DNA from: Leifsonia psychrotolerans
Lineage (GTDB): Bacteria > Actinomycetota > Actinomycetes > Actinomycetales > Microbacteriaceae
NCBI RefSeq assembly: GCF_013410665.1
Contig: NZ_JACCFM010000001.1
Coordinates: 1,736,001-1,800,000, forward strand
DNA length: 64,000 nucleotides
Direction: 5' to 3'
Part shown: one piece after another, positions 42,802-50,611 of the stretch
How positions within the stretch are numbered: the stretch's first letter is position 1
Layout of the letters: every line of letters starts with the position of its first letter
Translations under genes and position numbers: made by a program
Notes under the pieces: model-generated
Told to the model about the DNA's origin: nothing
Databases searched by the model: none
What the model saw: only the letters and a program-made list of their open reading frames with translations

Positions 42802-43656
42802 CTAGTGCAATGGAAGCTCCGCTGGGGCGACCTTCGGTGATTCCTTCCGGTTCAGCGCCGCCTCATAGAGATCCCGCTTGCCCAGGCCGGTCGCTGCGGA
42901 AACCTCGGCCGCGGCATCCTTCAACCGCTCCCCTGACGCCACCAGAGCAAGCACCTCGCCGACTCCACTGGCCAGGTCCATCACGCGCGGCTCGGCCCCC
43001 GCGATGACCACACAGATCTCGCCCTTGACACCGTCCGCGGCCCAGGCGGCGAGCTCGATCGCTGTGCCGCGCTTCACTTCTTCGTAGAACTTCGTCAATT
43101 CGCGGCAGACCACGACACGTCGGGTCTCGCCCAGAGTCGCCGCGACATCCGTCAGCGAAGCGGCCAGACGGTTCGGGGATTCGAAAAACACCATCGTGCG
43201 GCGCTCATCGGCGAGTTCACGCAACGCCGAACGTCGGTCGCCGCCCTTGCGTGGCAGGAAACCCTCGAAACTGAATCTGTCAGTGGGCAGACCTGAAACG
43301 GCCAACGCGGTGAGCACGGCCGACGGGCCGGGAATCGCCGTGACCTGAACTCCGGCCGCGGCGGCGGCGTCAACGAGGTGAAAACCGGGGTCTGAGACGG
43401 TGGGCATGCCGGCATCGCTGAGCACCAGCAGATCGCTGTCGCGGGCCAGTTCGACGAGTTCGGCAGTCTTCTCCCGTTCGTTGTGATCGTGCATGCTGAT
43501 GAGTGTGGGCCTGTTCTCGATGCCGAGCGCCTTCAGCAGATGCACCGTGACTCGCGTGTCTTCGGCGGCGATAACTGTTGCGGTGCGGAGTGCCTCGACG
43601 AGGCGCGTTGATGCGTCTCCGAGGTTGCCAATCGGTGTCGCAGCAAGAATGATCAT
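42802..43656 (-). CDS. rsmI: 16S rRNA (cytidine1402-2'-O)-methyltransferase
   Basis: SAM-dependent enzyme (284 aa) of the tetrapyrrole methylase fold. MIILAATPIGNLGDASTRLVEAL is the opening strand-loop (positions 1-23), followed by AAEDTRVTVHLLKALGI, LLVLSDAGMPTVSDPGFHLV and IPGPSAVLTALAVSGLPTD. EGFLPRKGGDRRSAL and VFFESPNRL are typical of RsmI. Its ATG overlaps the likely start of pmt on the other strand, a divergent arrangement seen widely in actinobacteria. Complete. Confidence 0.96.
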   Translation of the reverse strand: MIILAATPIGNLGDASTRLVEALRTATVIAAEDTRVTVHLLKALGIENRPTLISMHDHNEREKTAELVELARDSDLLVLSDAGMPTVSDPGFHLVDAAAAAGVQVTAIPGPSAVLTALAVSGLPTDRFSFEGFLPRKGGDRRSALRELADERRTMVFFESPNRLAASLTDVAATLGETRRVVVCRELTKFYEEVKRGTAIELAAWAADGVKGEICVVIAGAEPRVMDLASGVGEVLALVASGERLKDAAAEVSAATGLGKRDLYEAALNRKESPKVAPAELPLH

Positions 43657-45253
43657 GGCTCCAGTCTCGCAGCCCGCGGCTCAGTACGATGATCAGGTGC
43701 TTCTCACACATCCCTGGCTTCGCTTCGTCGGTCCGCTCGCGGTCACCGTCCTGGCTGCCGTGCTGCGCCTCTGGAACCTCGGCACTCCACACTCACTCGT
43801 TTTCGACGAGACCTTCTATGTGAAGGATGCCTGGTCGCTGTTCAACAACGGCTACGAGTCAACCTGGCCCGATAACGCTGACGCCAGATTTGCTGCCGGC
43901 GAGACCAACATCTTCACCACGGAAGGCTCCTTCGTGGTGCATCCTCCGCTTGGTAAATGGCTGATCGCGCTCGGCATGGCGGCGTTCGGTGCCGACAGCA
44001 GTTGGGGCTGGCGTATCGCGACCGCCCTGATCGGAATTCTTGCCGTTGTTCTGCTCATGCTCATCGCCCGCAGGCTGTTCGGATCGGTGACGCTGGCGAC
44101 AATCGCCGGTTTTCTGTTCGCGATCGATGGCAACGCGATTGTCATGTCGCGGGTTGCACTTCTTGACAACTCGGTCATGTTCTTCACCCTGCTCGGTTTC
44201 GGAGCGATACTGCTCGATCGCGGTTGGCATGAGCGACGACTGGCCGGCTGGCTGATGCAGCGCAGGGAGGCCGGGCTCGATCCCAGTTGGGGCCCAGCCC
44301 TCTGGTGGCGCCCCTGGCTGATCGGTGCGGGCCTGGCCTTCGGCTTGGCCAGCTCGGTGAAATGGTCAGGCTTCTACTTCGTTGCGGCCTTTGGCGTCTA
44401 CGTCGTGGTGGTCGATGCCCTGGCCCGACGTCGGGCCGGCGTGCCGTTCTGGCTCAGCGGGGCGGTGTTGAAGCAGGGTCCGGTCAGTTTCGTCTTACTG
44501 GTTCCGATCGCCGTCACCACTCTCGTGGTGTCCTGGACCGGGTGGCTGGTGACCCAGGGCGGCTTCTACCGGCAGTTCGCGAGCGAACCGGGCGCCGCCT
44601 GGACGGGTCCGCTCTCGTGGGTCCCTCACGTCTGGCAGAGCTTCTGGCACTACCAGGTGGCGATCTACAACTACCACGTCGGCTTGTCGACACCACATCC
44701 GTACCAAGCAAACCCGCTCACCTGGCTTCTCATGAACCGGCCCACGAGCATGTTTTACGAGGGCACAACGCTCGGCCAAAACGGATGCGCCTCAGCCAAG
44801 TGCTCCGAGGCGATTCTCGACGTGGCCAATCCCCTGATCTGGTGGGCGGCCGGCGCTGCGACCCTCTACCTGGTGTACCGATTCGCTCGCTACCGCCAGT
44901 GGCAGGTCGGTCTGATCCTGATGGGCATGGTCGCGGGATACCTCCCGTGGCTGATGTATCTGAACCGCACGGTCTTTCAGTTTTACACAATCGCATTCGA
45001 ACCGTATCTACTGCTCGGCCTGGTCTGGGTGATCGGAATGTTGCTCGGAAAGGTGCCTCAACCTGAAGCGCTCGATGCCGTGACGGTGGGAGAGGACGGT
45101 GCACGCGGTCGCAGCGCCGTCGGCCTCCGACTCGTCGGAGTGTTCCTCGGCGCAGCACTTCTGCTCAGCCTGTTTTTCTACCCGATCTGGACGGGCATGC
45201 AAACGCCACTCTGGTTCTGGCAATTGCATATGTGGCTCCCGAGCTGGGTCTAA
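43649..45253 (+). CDS. pmt: protein O-mannosyltransferase (GT39)
   Basis: A polytopic membrane glycosyltransferase (about 534 aa, ten or more hydrophobic segments) that transfers mannose from polyprenyl-phosphate mannose to secreted proteins. The first external loop has the catalytic Asp53-Glu54 pair in HSLVFDETFYVKDAWS. Later motifs are VHPPLGKWLIALGMAAFG, SVKWSGFYFVAAFGVY and the long C-terminal loop with NPLTWLLMNRPTSMFYEG. ATG 43649 or 43655 both overlap the rsmI start by a few bases, and neither has a clear ribosome site, so the exact start is uncertain. The single divergent junction suggests overlapping promoters. Confidence 0.93.
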   Translation: MIMAPVSQPAAQYDDQVLLTHPWLRFVGPLAVTVLAAVLRLWNLGTPHSLVFDETFYVKDAWSLFNNGYESTWPDNADARFAAGETNIFTTEGSFVVHPPLGKWLIALGMAAFGADSSWGWRIATALIGILAVVLLMLIARRLFGSVTLATIAGFLFAIDGNAIVMSRVALLDNSVMFFTLLGFGAILLDRGWHERRLAGWLMQRREAGLDPSWGPALWWRPWLIGAGLAFGLASSVKWSGFYFVAAFGVYVVVVDALARRRAGVPFWLSGAVLKQGPVSFVLLVPIAVTTLVVSWTGWLVTQGGFYRQFASEPGAAWTGPLSWVPHVWQSFWHYQVAIYNYHVGLSTPHPYQANPLTWLLMNRPTSMFYEGTTLGQNGCASAKCSEAILDVANPLIWWAAGAATLYLVYRFARYRQWQVGLILMGMVAGYLPWLMYLNRTVFQFYTIAFEPYLLLGLVWVIGMLLGKVPQPEALDAVTVGEDGARGRSAVGLRLVGVFLGAALLLSLFFYPIWTGMQTPLWFWQLHMWLPSWV

Positions 45254-45309
45254 GAACGCTCTGAAACCGCTCCTCTGGGCAGGCACACGTCACGTCCCCA
45301 AAGCGGAGC

Positions 45310-45329
45310 ATATGCCGTTTGAGGCATAT
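45310..45329. terminator. hairpin after pmt
   Basis: ATATGCC (45310-45316) and GGCATAT (45323-45329) form a 7-bp stem with a 6-nt loop, 57 bp past the pmt stop. There is no T tract, so it might instead be an operator of the desaturase gene, whose upstream region this is. Confidence 0.35.
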
Positions 45330-45453
45330 AGCGACTGGGAATGCCTTGTGAAATGCAGCAATAATCGACGCCGCGCCCATAGGATATCGGGTATCTGTTT
45401 TACGAGTAATTGCTCGACTCCCGACTGAGAAGTCAAGATCCCCCAAAGGCCTC

Positions 45454-46572
45454 ATGTCGGACGCTACTGCTGCTGCTGCTGCTGCTGCAGCCCCCTCTGT
45501 ACGAATCATCAAAACTCGCCCCGGCGGCGACAGGAAGAATCCCACCACCGAGTACTCTGCACTGCTGCATACGGTGCGCAACTTGGGGCTCCTGCGACGC
45601 AGCATGGGCTTCTACTGGGCGATCTTCTCGATCCTCGTGGTCGCCACCGCCGGCGCTGTCACCGGATTCATCCTGCTCGGGGACAGCTGGTTCCAGCTGC
45701 TCATCGCCGCCGCACTCGGCATTATCTTCACCCAGTTCGCTTTCCTCGCCCACGAGGCCTCGCACCGGGCGGTCTTCACCTCGGGCCCCGCCAACGATCG
45801 AGCCGGCCGCGTGCTCGCCAACCTGTTCGTCGGCATCAGCTACGCCTGGTGGATGACCAAGCACAGCCGTCACCACGCCAACCCGAACGTCATCGGCAAA
45901 GACCCTGACATCGACCCCGACTTCATCGTCTTCCTTGAAGACGACGCGAAGAAGGTCAACTGGCTCACCTCCTTCATGACGCGCAAGCAGGGCTACTGGT
46001 TCTTCCCGCTGCTGACACTTGAGGGCATCAACCTGCACATCCACGGTTTCCGCACGGTCTTCGGCAAGGGCAAGGTCGACAAGCGCTGGCTCGAGATCAC
46101 CATGCTCACCACGCGTCTCTCGCTGTACCTCGCCGCCATCTTCTACTTTCTGCCGCTGGGCATGGCGTTTGCCTTCGTCGGTGTGCAGATGGCCGTTTTC
46201 GGCGTCTACATGGGCGCGTCGTTCGCACCGAACCACAAGGGCATGCCGATCCTGCCGAACGAAAGCAAGGTTGACTTCTTGCGTCGCCAGGTTCTCACCT
46301 CGCGCAATATCCGTGGCGGCACCCTGATGGACACCTTCATGGGCGGCCTCAACTATCAGGTCGAGCACCACCTGTTCCCGAACATGGCCCGCCCGCACCT
46401 GCGCCGTGCCCAGGTGATCACCAAGGAATACTGTGAGACGCACAACATCCTCTACACCGAGACGTCACTGACGCAGTCGTACAAGATCGTCATCGAATAC
46501 CTCAACAGGGTCGGGCTTTCGGCTCGTGATCCCTTCGATTGCCCGATGGTACGCAGCTTCCGCGTGCGGTAA
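45454..46572 (+). CDS. membrane fatty acid desaturase
   Basis: A 372 aa membrane di-iron acyl-lipid/acyl-CoA desaturase. The three histidine boxes are intact: HEASH (100-104), HSRHH (137-141) and QVEHH (302-306), with hydrophobic segments around them. No cytochrome b5 domain is fused, so electrons come from a separate ferredoxin or flavodoxin. It would introduce a double bond into membrane lipids, for example in the cold. The N-terminus has an eight-alanine tract encoded mostly by six GCT triplets (45469-45486), a microsatellite that could vary in length without shifting frame. AAAGG precedes the ATG. A strong terminator follows. Confidence 0.92.
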   Translation: MSDATAAAAAAAAPSVRIIKTRPGGDRKNPTTEYSALLHTVRNLGLLRRSMGFYWAIFSILVVATAGAVTGFILLGDSWFQLLIAAALGIIFTQFAFLAHEASHRAVFTSGPANDRAGRVLANLFVGISYAWWMTKHSRHHANPNVIGKDPDIDPDFIVFLEDDAKKVNWLTSFMTRKQGYWFFPLLTLEGINLHIHGFRTVFGKGKVDKRWLEITMLTTRLSLYLAAIFYFLPLGMAFAFVGVQMAVFGVYMGASFAPNHKGMPILPNESKVDFLRRQVLTSRNIRGGTLMDTFMGGLNYQVEHHLFPNMARPHLRRAQVITKEYCETHNILYTETSLTQSYKIVIEYLNRVGLSARDPFDCPMVRSFRVR

Positions 46573-46586
46573 AAACGGCATCTCCG

Positions 46587-46625
46587 AAACGGATGCGCAC
46601 CCACTCGGGTGCGCATCCGTTTTTT
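46587..46625 (+). terminator. rho-independent terminator of the desaturase gene
   Basis: A perfect 16-bp stem (46587-46602 with 46607-46622) and a 4-nt loop ACTC, running into TTTTTT. It lies 14 bp after the stop codon. The A-rich left side means it could also work in the opposite direction. Confidence 0.92.
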
Positions 46626-46755
46626 ATTGTGATCTCGTGTTTAGATGCTGGAAATCCTGACGATTTGTGCTCTAGAGTCATGACTTAGGATGTTTCGACG
46701 CCCTAAGCAGCCCGCCCGCTGCCGCCTCACGCACTGATGCGCGAAAGGATGAGCC

Positions 46756-48099
46756 ATGTCGCGCTACACCGAGGCGTCAGCGCCAACGACTGATCCGCCA
46801 GAGCCCACCACGCGCGCCTCCCGCGGCTGGATCACGAAGTTCACCTTTGCCTATATCGGCATCAATATCGTGTGGGCCGGTCCCGGCCAGATACTCATGT
46901 CTCCGCAGGTCGAGCGACTTACGGCCGGTATCCCCTGGGGTTTCTTCACCGACAGCAAGGAGGGTAACCTCGCGCTGATCGGATTCATCACCGGCCTGTT
47001 CGCGCTGATCTCCACTCCGCTCTGGGGTGCTCTCTCAGACCGTACCGTGTCACGGTGGGGGCGCCGCACCCCGTGGATGGCTGGCGGCTTGGTGGTCGTC
47101 TCCCTCGCCATGGTTGCTGCCGGCCTCTCGCAGACCCTGCCCGCGCTGCTGATCAGTTGGATCGCCTTTCAGACCGCTATCAACGCCGTGATTTCGCCAC
47201 TGTCCGCATCCGTTCCCGATCACGTTCCGGTGCCACAGCGCGGCCTTGTTTCGGGCTGGTACGGCTTTGCTTATACGTTCGCTGTCGTCGCCGGAACCGC
47301 GATCGGCACCATCGCCACGGCCGTGTGGACCGGACCGCTCGGCACCACAATGGGCTATGTCCTCTGCGCCGCGGCGTGCATTGTGGCGATGTTGCCATTT
47401 TTGCTGAGCCGGTGGGAGACGCCGCTACCCGCCGCACTGAAGGCCACCCGGCCACCATTCCGACTGCGCGAATTACTCGCCTGTTACTGGGTCGACATTC
47501 GTCGACACCCCGACTTCGGCTGGGCTTGGCTGACCCGATTCATCGTCACGCTCAGTAGCGCTACAGCGCTCTTCTACCTCTATTACTTTCTCCAAGACGC
47601 CATCGGACTCGTGCGCGATGATGCCGCCGGCACTGAGAGCGGCCTCCGGGTGAGCGATGGCGTCTTGATTCTCACGGGCACGTACGCTGCGTCGGTGTTC
47701 GCCACGGTCGTCGTTGCCGGGGTGATCTCAGACAAGCTCGGACGGCGGCGCATCTTCGTCTCGGCAAGCGCCATCTTTATCTCGATCGCCACGGTGCTCA
47801 TGGCGTACACGTCGAGCTTTGAGACGGTCGTGGTCGCTTCGGCCATTCTGGGAATCGGTACCGGCGTGTTCACATCCGTCGATTTCGCGCTCGTGTCGCA
47901 GGTGCTGCCGACCGTGTCGAATAACGGCAAAGACATCGGGATTATCAATCTGGCCATCGCACTGCCCAATGTTTTCGCACCGATCGTGGCCGCAGTGATG
48001 GTGCACAACCTCGGTGGGTACACCGGTTTGTACCTGCTGTCGGGTGCGCTCTCAGTGCTCGGTGGCGTGCTGGTCTATCGCATCAAGGGCGTGCGATAG
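46756..48099 (+). CDS. MFS transporter, sugar-type carrier likely
   Basis: A 447 aa major facilitator with 12 hydrophobic segments. The loop 2-3 signature is WGALSDRTVSRWGRRTPWM, a form found in SUC/GPH-like and related sugar carriers; the matching loop in the second half is ISDKLGRRRIFVSASA. AAAGGA lies upstream of the ATG. It converges on a GH27 alpha-galactosidase gene with only 6 bp between the stop codons, so it may import alpha-galactosides such as melibiose or raffinose. That substrate is inference from context; no regulator is adjacent. Confidence 0.85.
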   Translation: MSRYTEASAPTTDPPEPTTRASRGWITKFTFAYIGINIVWAGPGQILMSPQVERLTAGIPWGFFTDSKEGNLALIGFITGLFALISTPLWGALSDRTVSRWGRRTPWMAGGLVVVSLAMVAAGLSQTLPALLISWIAFQTAINAVISPLSASVPDHVPVPQRGLVSGWYGFAYTFAVVAGTAIGTIATAVWTGPLGTTMGYVLCAAACIVAMLPFLLSRWETPLPAALKATRPPFRLRELLACYWVDIRRHPDFGWAWLTRFIVTLSSATALFYLYYFLQDAIGLVRDDAAGTESGLRVSDGVLILTGTYAASVFATVVVAGVISDKLGRRRIFVSASAIFISIATVLMAYTSSFETVVVASAILGIGTGVFTSVDFALVSQVLPTVSNNGKDIGIINLAIALPNVFAPIVAAVMVHNLGGYTGLYLLSGALSVLGGVLVYRIKGVR

Positions 48100-48105
48100 C
48101 AGCTG

Positions 48106-49245
48106 TCAGTGGCGTCCGTCTGAGCGAATGAGAATCATCTCGTGCGGCTGTAACGCCGCAGACCAGCCGTCAGCGTCGATTGGCTCGCCTGTCCAGACGC
48201 ACACCAGTTGCCCGTCATCCGTGACGAGCCGTCGGCCCGAATCGAGCACGATGCCGCCGTCCCGGCTCTGCAGGTGAACCGCTCGGCCTCCCCGGTTCAG
48301 GATGCCGTGCACCCGGCCGTCCGCGAGCTCACGTCGCCAGAGCTCGACTTTGCCCTGCCGCGCGACACGACTTCCTTGGCGACCCAGGGAATCCTGTGAC
48401 AGCGCGATCAAGCCCGGGTGTGTCAAGGTGTGCCGCGTGGCCGCGGTCATCGTCCGAAGGTCATTTCCTGCCATCAGCGGAGCGGCCAGCATCACCCACA
48501 ACATGAAGTGCGAACGCGCTTCCACGTCGTTGATCCCGACATTGCCGACCTCGAGCATGTCGGGATCGTTCCACCCTCCGGGGCCGGCGAATTCCGCAAG
48601 CCCGTGTTGACGATCGACGAGCTTCATCACGGATCTCCAGCTCGCCCCGATATCGGGAGTGGTTCGCCACAGATGCCCATAATCGGCGGCCCATTCCCAT
48701 GGCTTGGTGCGCCCATACTCGGAGATGCTGTAGACGATCGGACGTCCGGTGCGGGCAAGTGCCTCGGCCATCCGGGAAAAGGCTTCTGGGTAGGTGAGGC
48801 CGGTACCCCCTCGGCCCGCCTCACACCAATCGTATTTGAGGTAGTCGACTCCCCAGCCGGCCAGGGTGTCCGCGTCGAGCTGCTCGTGCTCGAACGATCC
48901 GATGTCGCGTGCCGGGTACCGGTCGTAGATCATCGCACACGTTTTGTGACCCGGCGAGAGGTAGAGCCCGAACTTCAGCCCACGCGCGTGAATCTGCTCC
49001 CCCAGTGCCTCCATGCCGCTGGGAAAACGGGCCGGATGCGAACGCAACTTTCCCGAAGATTCGCGTGCGAACGCCTGCCAGCAGTCGTCGACGACAAGAT
49101 ACTCGTACCCCGCGTCGCGCATGCCGGATTCCACCATTGCATCGGCGATTCCGAGAACAGCTTCTTCTGTCAGTTGGTAGCACCGAAAGATGTTCCAGCT
49201 GTTCCAGCCCATCGGCGGCTTCAGAGCGAGCGAGACATCCTTCAT
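48106..49245 (-). CDS. alpha-galactosidase, glycoside hydrolase family 27
   Basis: A 379 aa retaining glycosidase without a signal peptide, so probably cytosolic. The GH27 barrel opens with KPPMGWNSWNIF (9-20). The nucleophile Asp lies in YLKYDWCEAG (near 137) and the acid/base Asp in WRTTPDIGASW (near 198). GGWNDPDMLEVGN and AAPLMAGNDLRTM follow. The C-terminal beta domain ends LQPHEMILIR. I chose ATG 49245 (MKDVSLALKPP) because the 64 codons of open frame upstream are not family-like and overlap the yeiH promoter region. The cytosolic location matches uptake of an oligosaccharide by the convergent MFS carrier. Confidence 0.92.
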   Translation of the reverse strand: MKDVSLALKPPMGWNSWNIFRCYQLTEEAVLGIADAMVESGMRDAGYEYLVVDDCWQAFARESSGKLRSHPARFPSGMEALGEQIHARGLKFGLYLSPGHKTCAMIYDRYPARDIGSFEHEQLDADTLAGWGVDYLKYDWCEAGRGGTGLTYPEAFSRMAEALARTGRPIVYSISEYGRTKPWEWAADYGHLWRTTPDIGASWRSVMKLVDRQHGLAEFAGPGGWNDPDMLEVGNVGINDVEARSHFMLWVMLAAPLMAGNDLRTMTAATRHTLTHPGLIALSQDSLGRQGSRVARQGKVELWRRELADGRVHGILNRGGRAVHLQSRDGGIVLDSGRRLVTDDGQLVCVWTGEPIDADGWSAALQPHEMILIRSDGRH

Positions 49246-49438
49246 CGTTGCGCCCTGACAGCCGTGCTCGACATCAATTTTCCCCTCACCACCGGAGCTT
49301 TCCTTCTCTTCCGCTGTCGGCAGGATACCGTTCAACTTCACTCGCACGCGGTATTGCATCCCGCAATCTGGAATTACTGAGCAGTGGCCGGTTCCGCCCC
49401 CGTTCACACATCGCTGCGGCGGCGAGGGAGAGTACATC

Positions 49439-49444
49439 TAGGCT
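49439..49444 (+). promoter_or_regulatory. -10 box of probable leaderless yeiH-like transcript
   Basis: TAGGCT (TANNNT) ends 7 nt before the ATG at 49452. There is no Shine-Dalgarno between, which supports that ATG as start against the much longer open frame. Confidence 0.5.
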
Positions 49445-49451
49445 GTTGTGC

Positions 49452-50459
49452 ATGTGGAAACGGGGCGTCGGGGTCGCCGCACTTGCAGCGCTGGCTTCCT
49501 GGGGAATCCACACTCTTTTTCCCGCTCTCCCCCTGCTGACCGTCGCGGTAGCGCTCGGCATCATCGTGGCTCAGATCCCGGCGGCCCGGCCGTCACTCAC
49601 GGGCGCTTTGGCCCCGGGGCTGTCGGTCGCCTCCAAACGTTTCATGCGGCTCGGCATCGTGCTGCTCGGTCTCAAGCTCAGCCTCGTGGATATCGCCGGG
49701 CTGGGCTGGACAGCGATTGCGACCACTGTCGCGATCGTACTGATCACCTTCGCCGGCACGTTCTGGCTCGGCCGCTGGTTCGCCCTTCCCGGACACCAGC
49801 CGTTGCTGATCGCCACTGGTTTCTCAATCTGCGGTGCGTCGGCGATCGGCGCAATGAGTGGGGTGGTCAAGGCGAAGGACGAGGAGACAGCAACCCCGGT
49901 TGCGCTCGTCACCCTCTGTGGAACGCTGGCTATTGCCGTGTTGCCAGCGCTCTGGCATCCGCTGGGCTTGACGAATCTGCAATTCGGGCACTGGGTCGGT
50001 GCGGGGGTGCACGACGTCGGTCAGGTCGTCGCGACGGCGCAGATCGCCGGTTCGGCAGCCCTTGCTGTGGCCATCGTCGTCAAACTCACCCGGGTGCTCA
50101 TGCTCGCACCGATCGTGGCCGTCGCGTCGATCGTCGAACGGCGCCGACACGCACTGGGGCTCTCCAACGGCACTGGCTCGGCCGAGGAAGGCATGACCAA
50201 ACGTCCGCCGATCGTGCCACTTTTCGTGGCCGGGTTCATTGCCGCAGCGCTGCTGCGCACGCTGCTGCCGCTTCCGGCTGTCGTTCTGGATGCCGCCGAC
50301 TTTGCACAGACGGCATTTCTCGCGATGGCCCTGTTCGGGCTCGGCTCGTCCGTGCGGCTTGCTTCGCTCGTGCGCACCGGATGGCGCGCCCTGATCGTTG
50401 GCCTTCTCTCATGGGTGCTGATCGCGGCCCTCGCCTTTGGCGCGGTACAGATCGGCTGA
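49452..50459 (+). CDS. YeiH/Psed-type putative sulfate exporter family membrane protein
   Basis: A 335 aa polytopic membrane protein (about ten helices) of the UPF0324/YeiH family (Cons_hypoth698). Typical stretches are LGIVLLGLKLSLVDIAGLGW, GFSICGASAIGAMSGVVKAKDEE, GAGVHDVGQVVATAQIAGSAAL and ALFGLGSSVRLASLVRTGW. Family members have been linked to sulfate, sulfonate or sulfite export, but the substrate is not established. The reading frame is open upstream from 48909, which I regard as antisense to the galactosidase. It is transcribed away from the GH27 gene. Confidence 0.85.
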   Translation: MWKRGVGVAALAALASWGIHTLFPALPLLTVAVALGIIVAQIPAARPSLTGALAPGLSVASKRFMRLGIVLLGLKLSLVDIAGLGWTAIATTVAIVLITFAGTFWLGRWFALPGHQPLLIATGFSICGASAIGAMSGVVKAKDEETATPVALVTLCGTLAIAVLPALWHPLGLTNLQFGHWVGAGVHDVGQVVATAQIAGSAALAVAIVVKLTRVLMLAPIVAVASIVERRRHALGLSNGTGSAEEGMTKRPPIVPLFVAGFIAAALLRTLLPLPAVVLDAADFAQTAFLAMALFGLGSSVRLASLVRTGWRALIVGLLSWVLIAALAFGAVQIG

Positions 50460-50611
50460 CGCGCTACACCCGACCCGGGGGTCAGGGCCGCCGCCAGCAA
50501 ACACTGCGTTCTTCGGAGTCGATTCGATGGATGAGTGTCGGCGCGGCGCGAGCCAATCGCGGCGCGAGCCAATCGCGGTGAGCTCAGTCCCGGCAGGCCA
50601 GTCGCGGCGCA

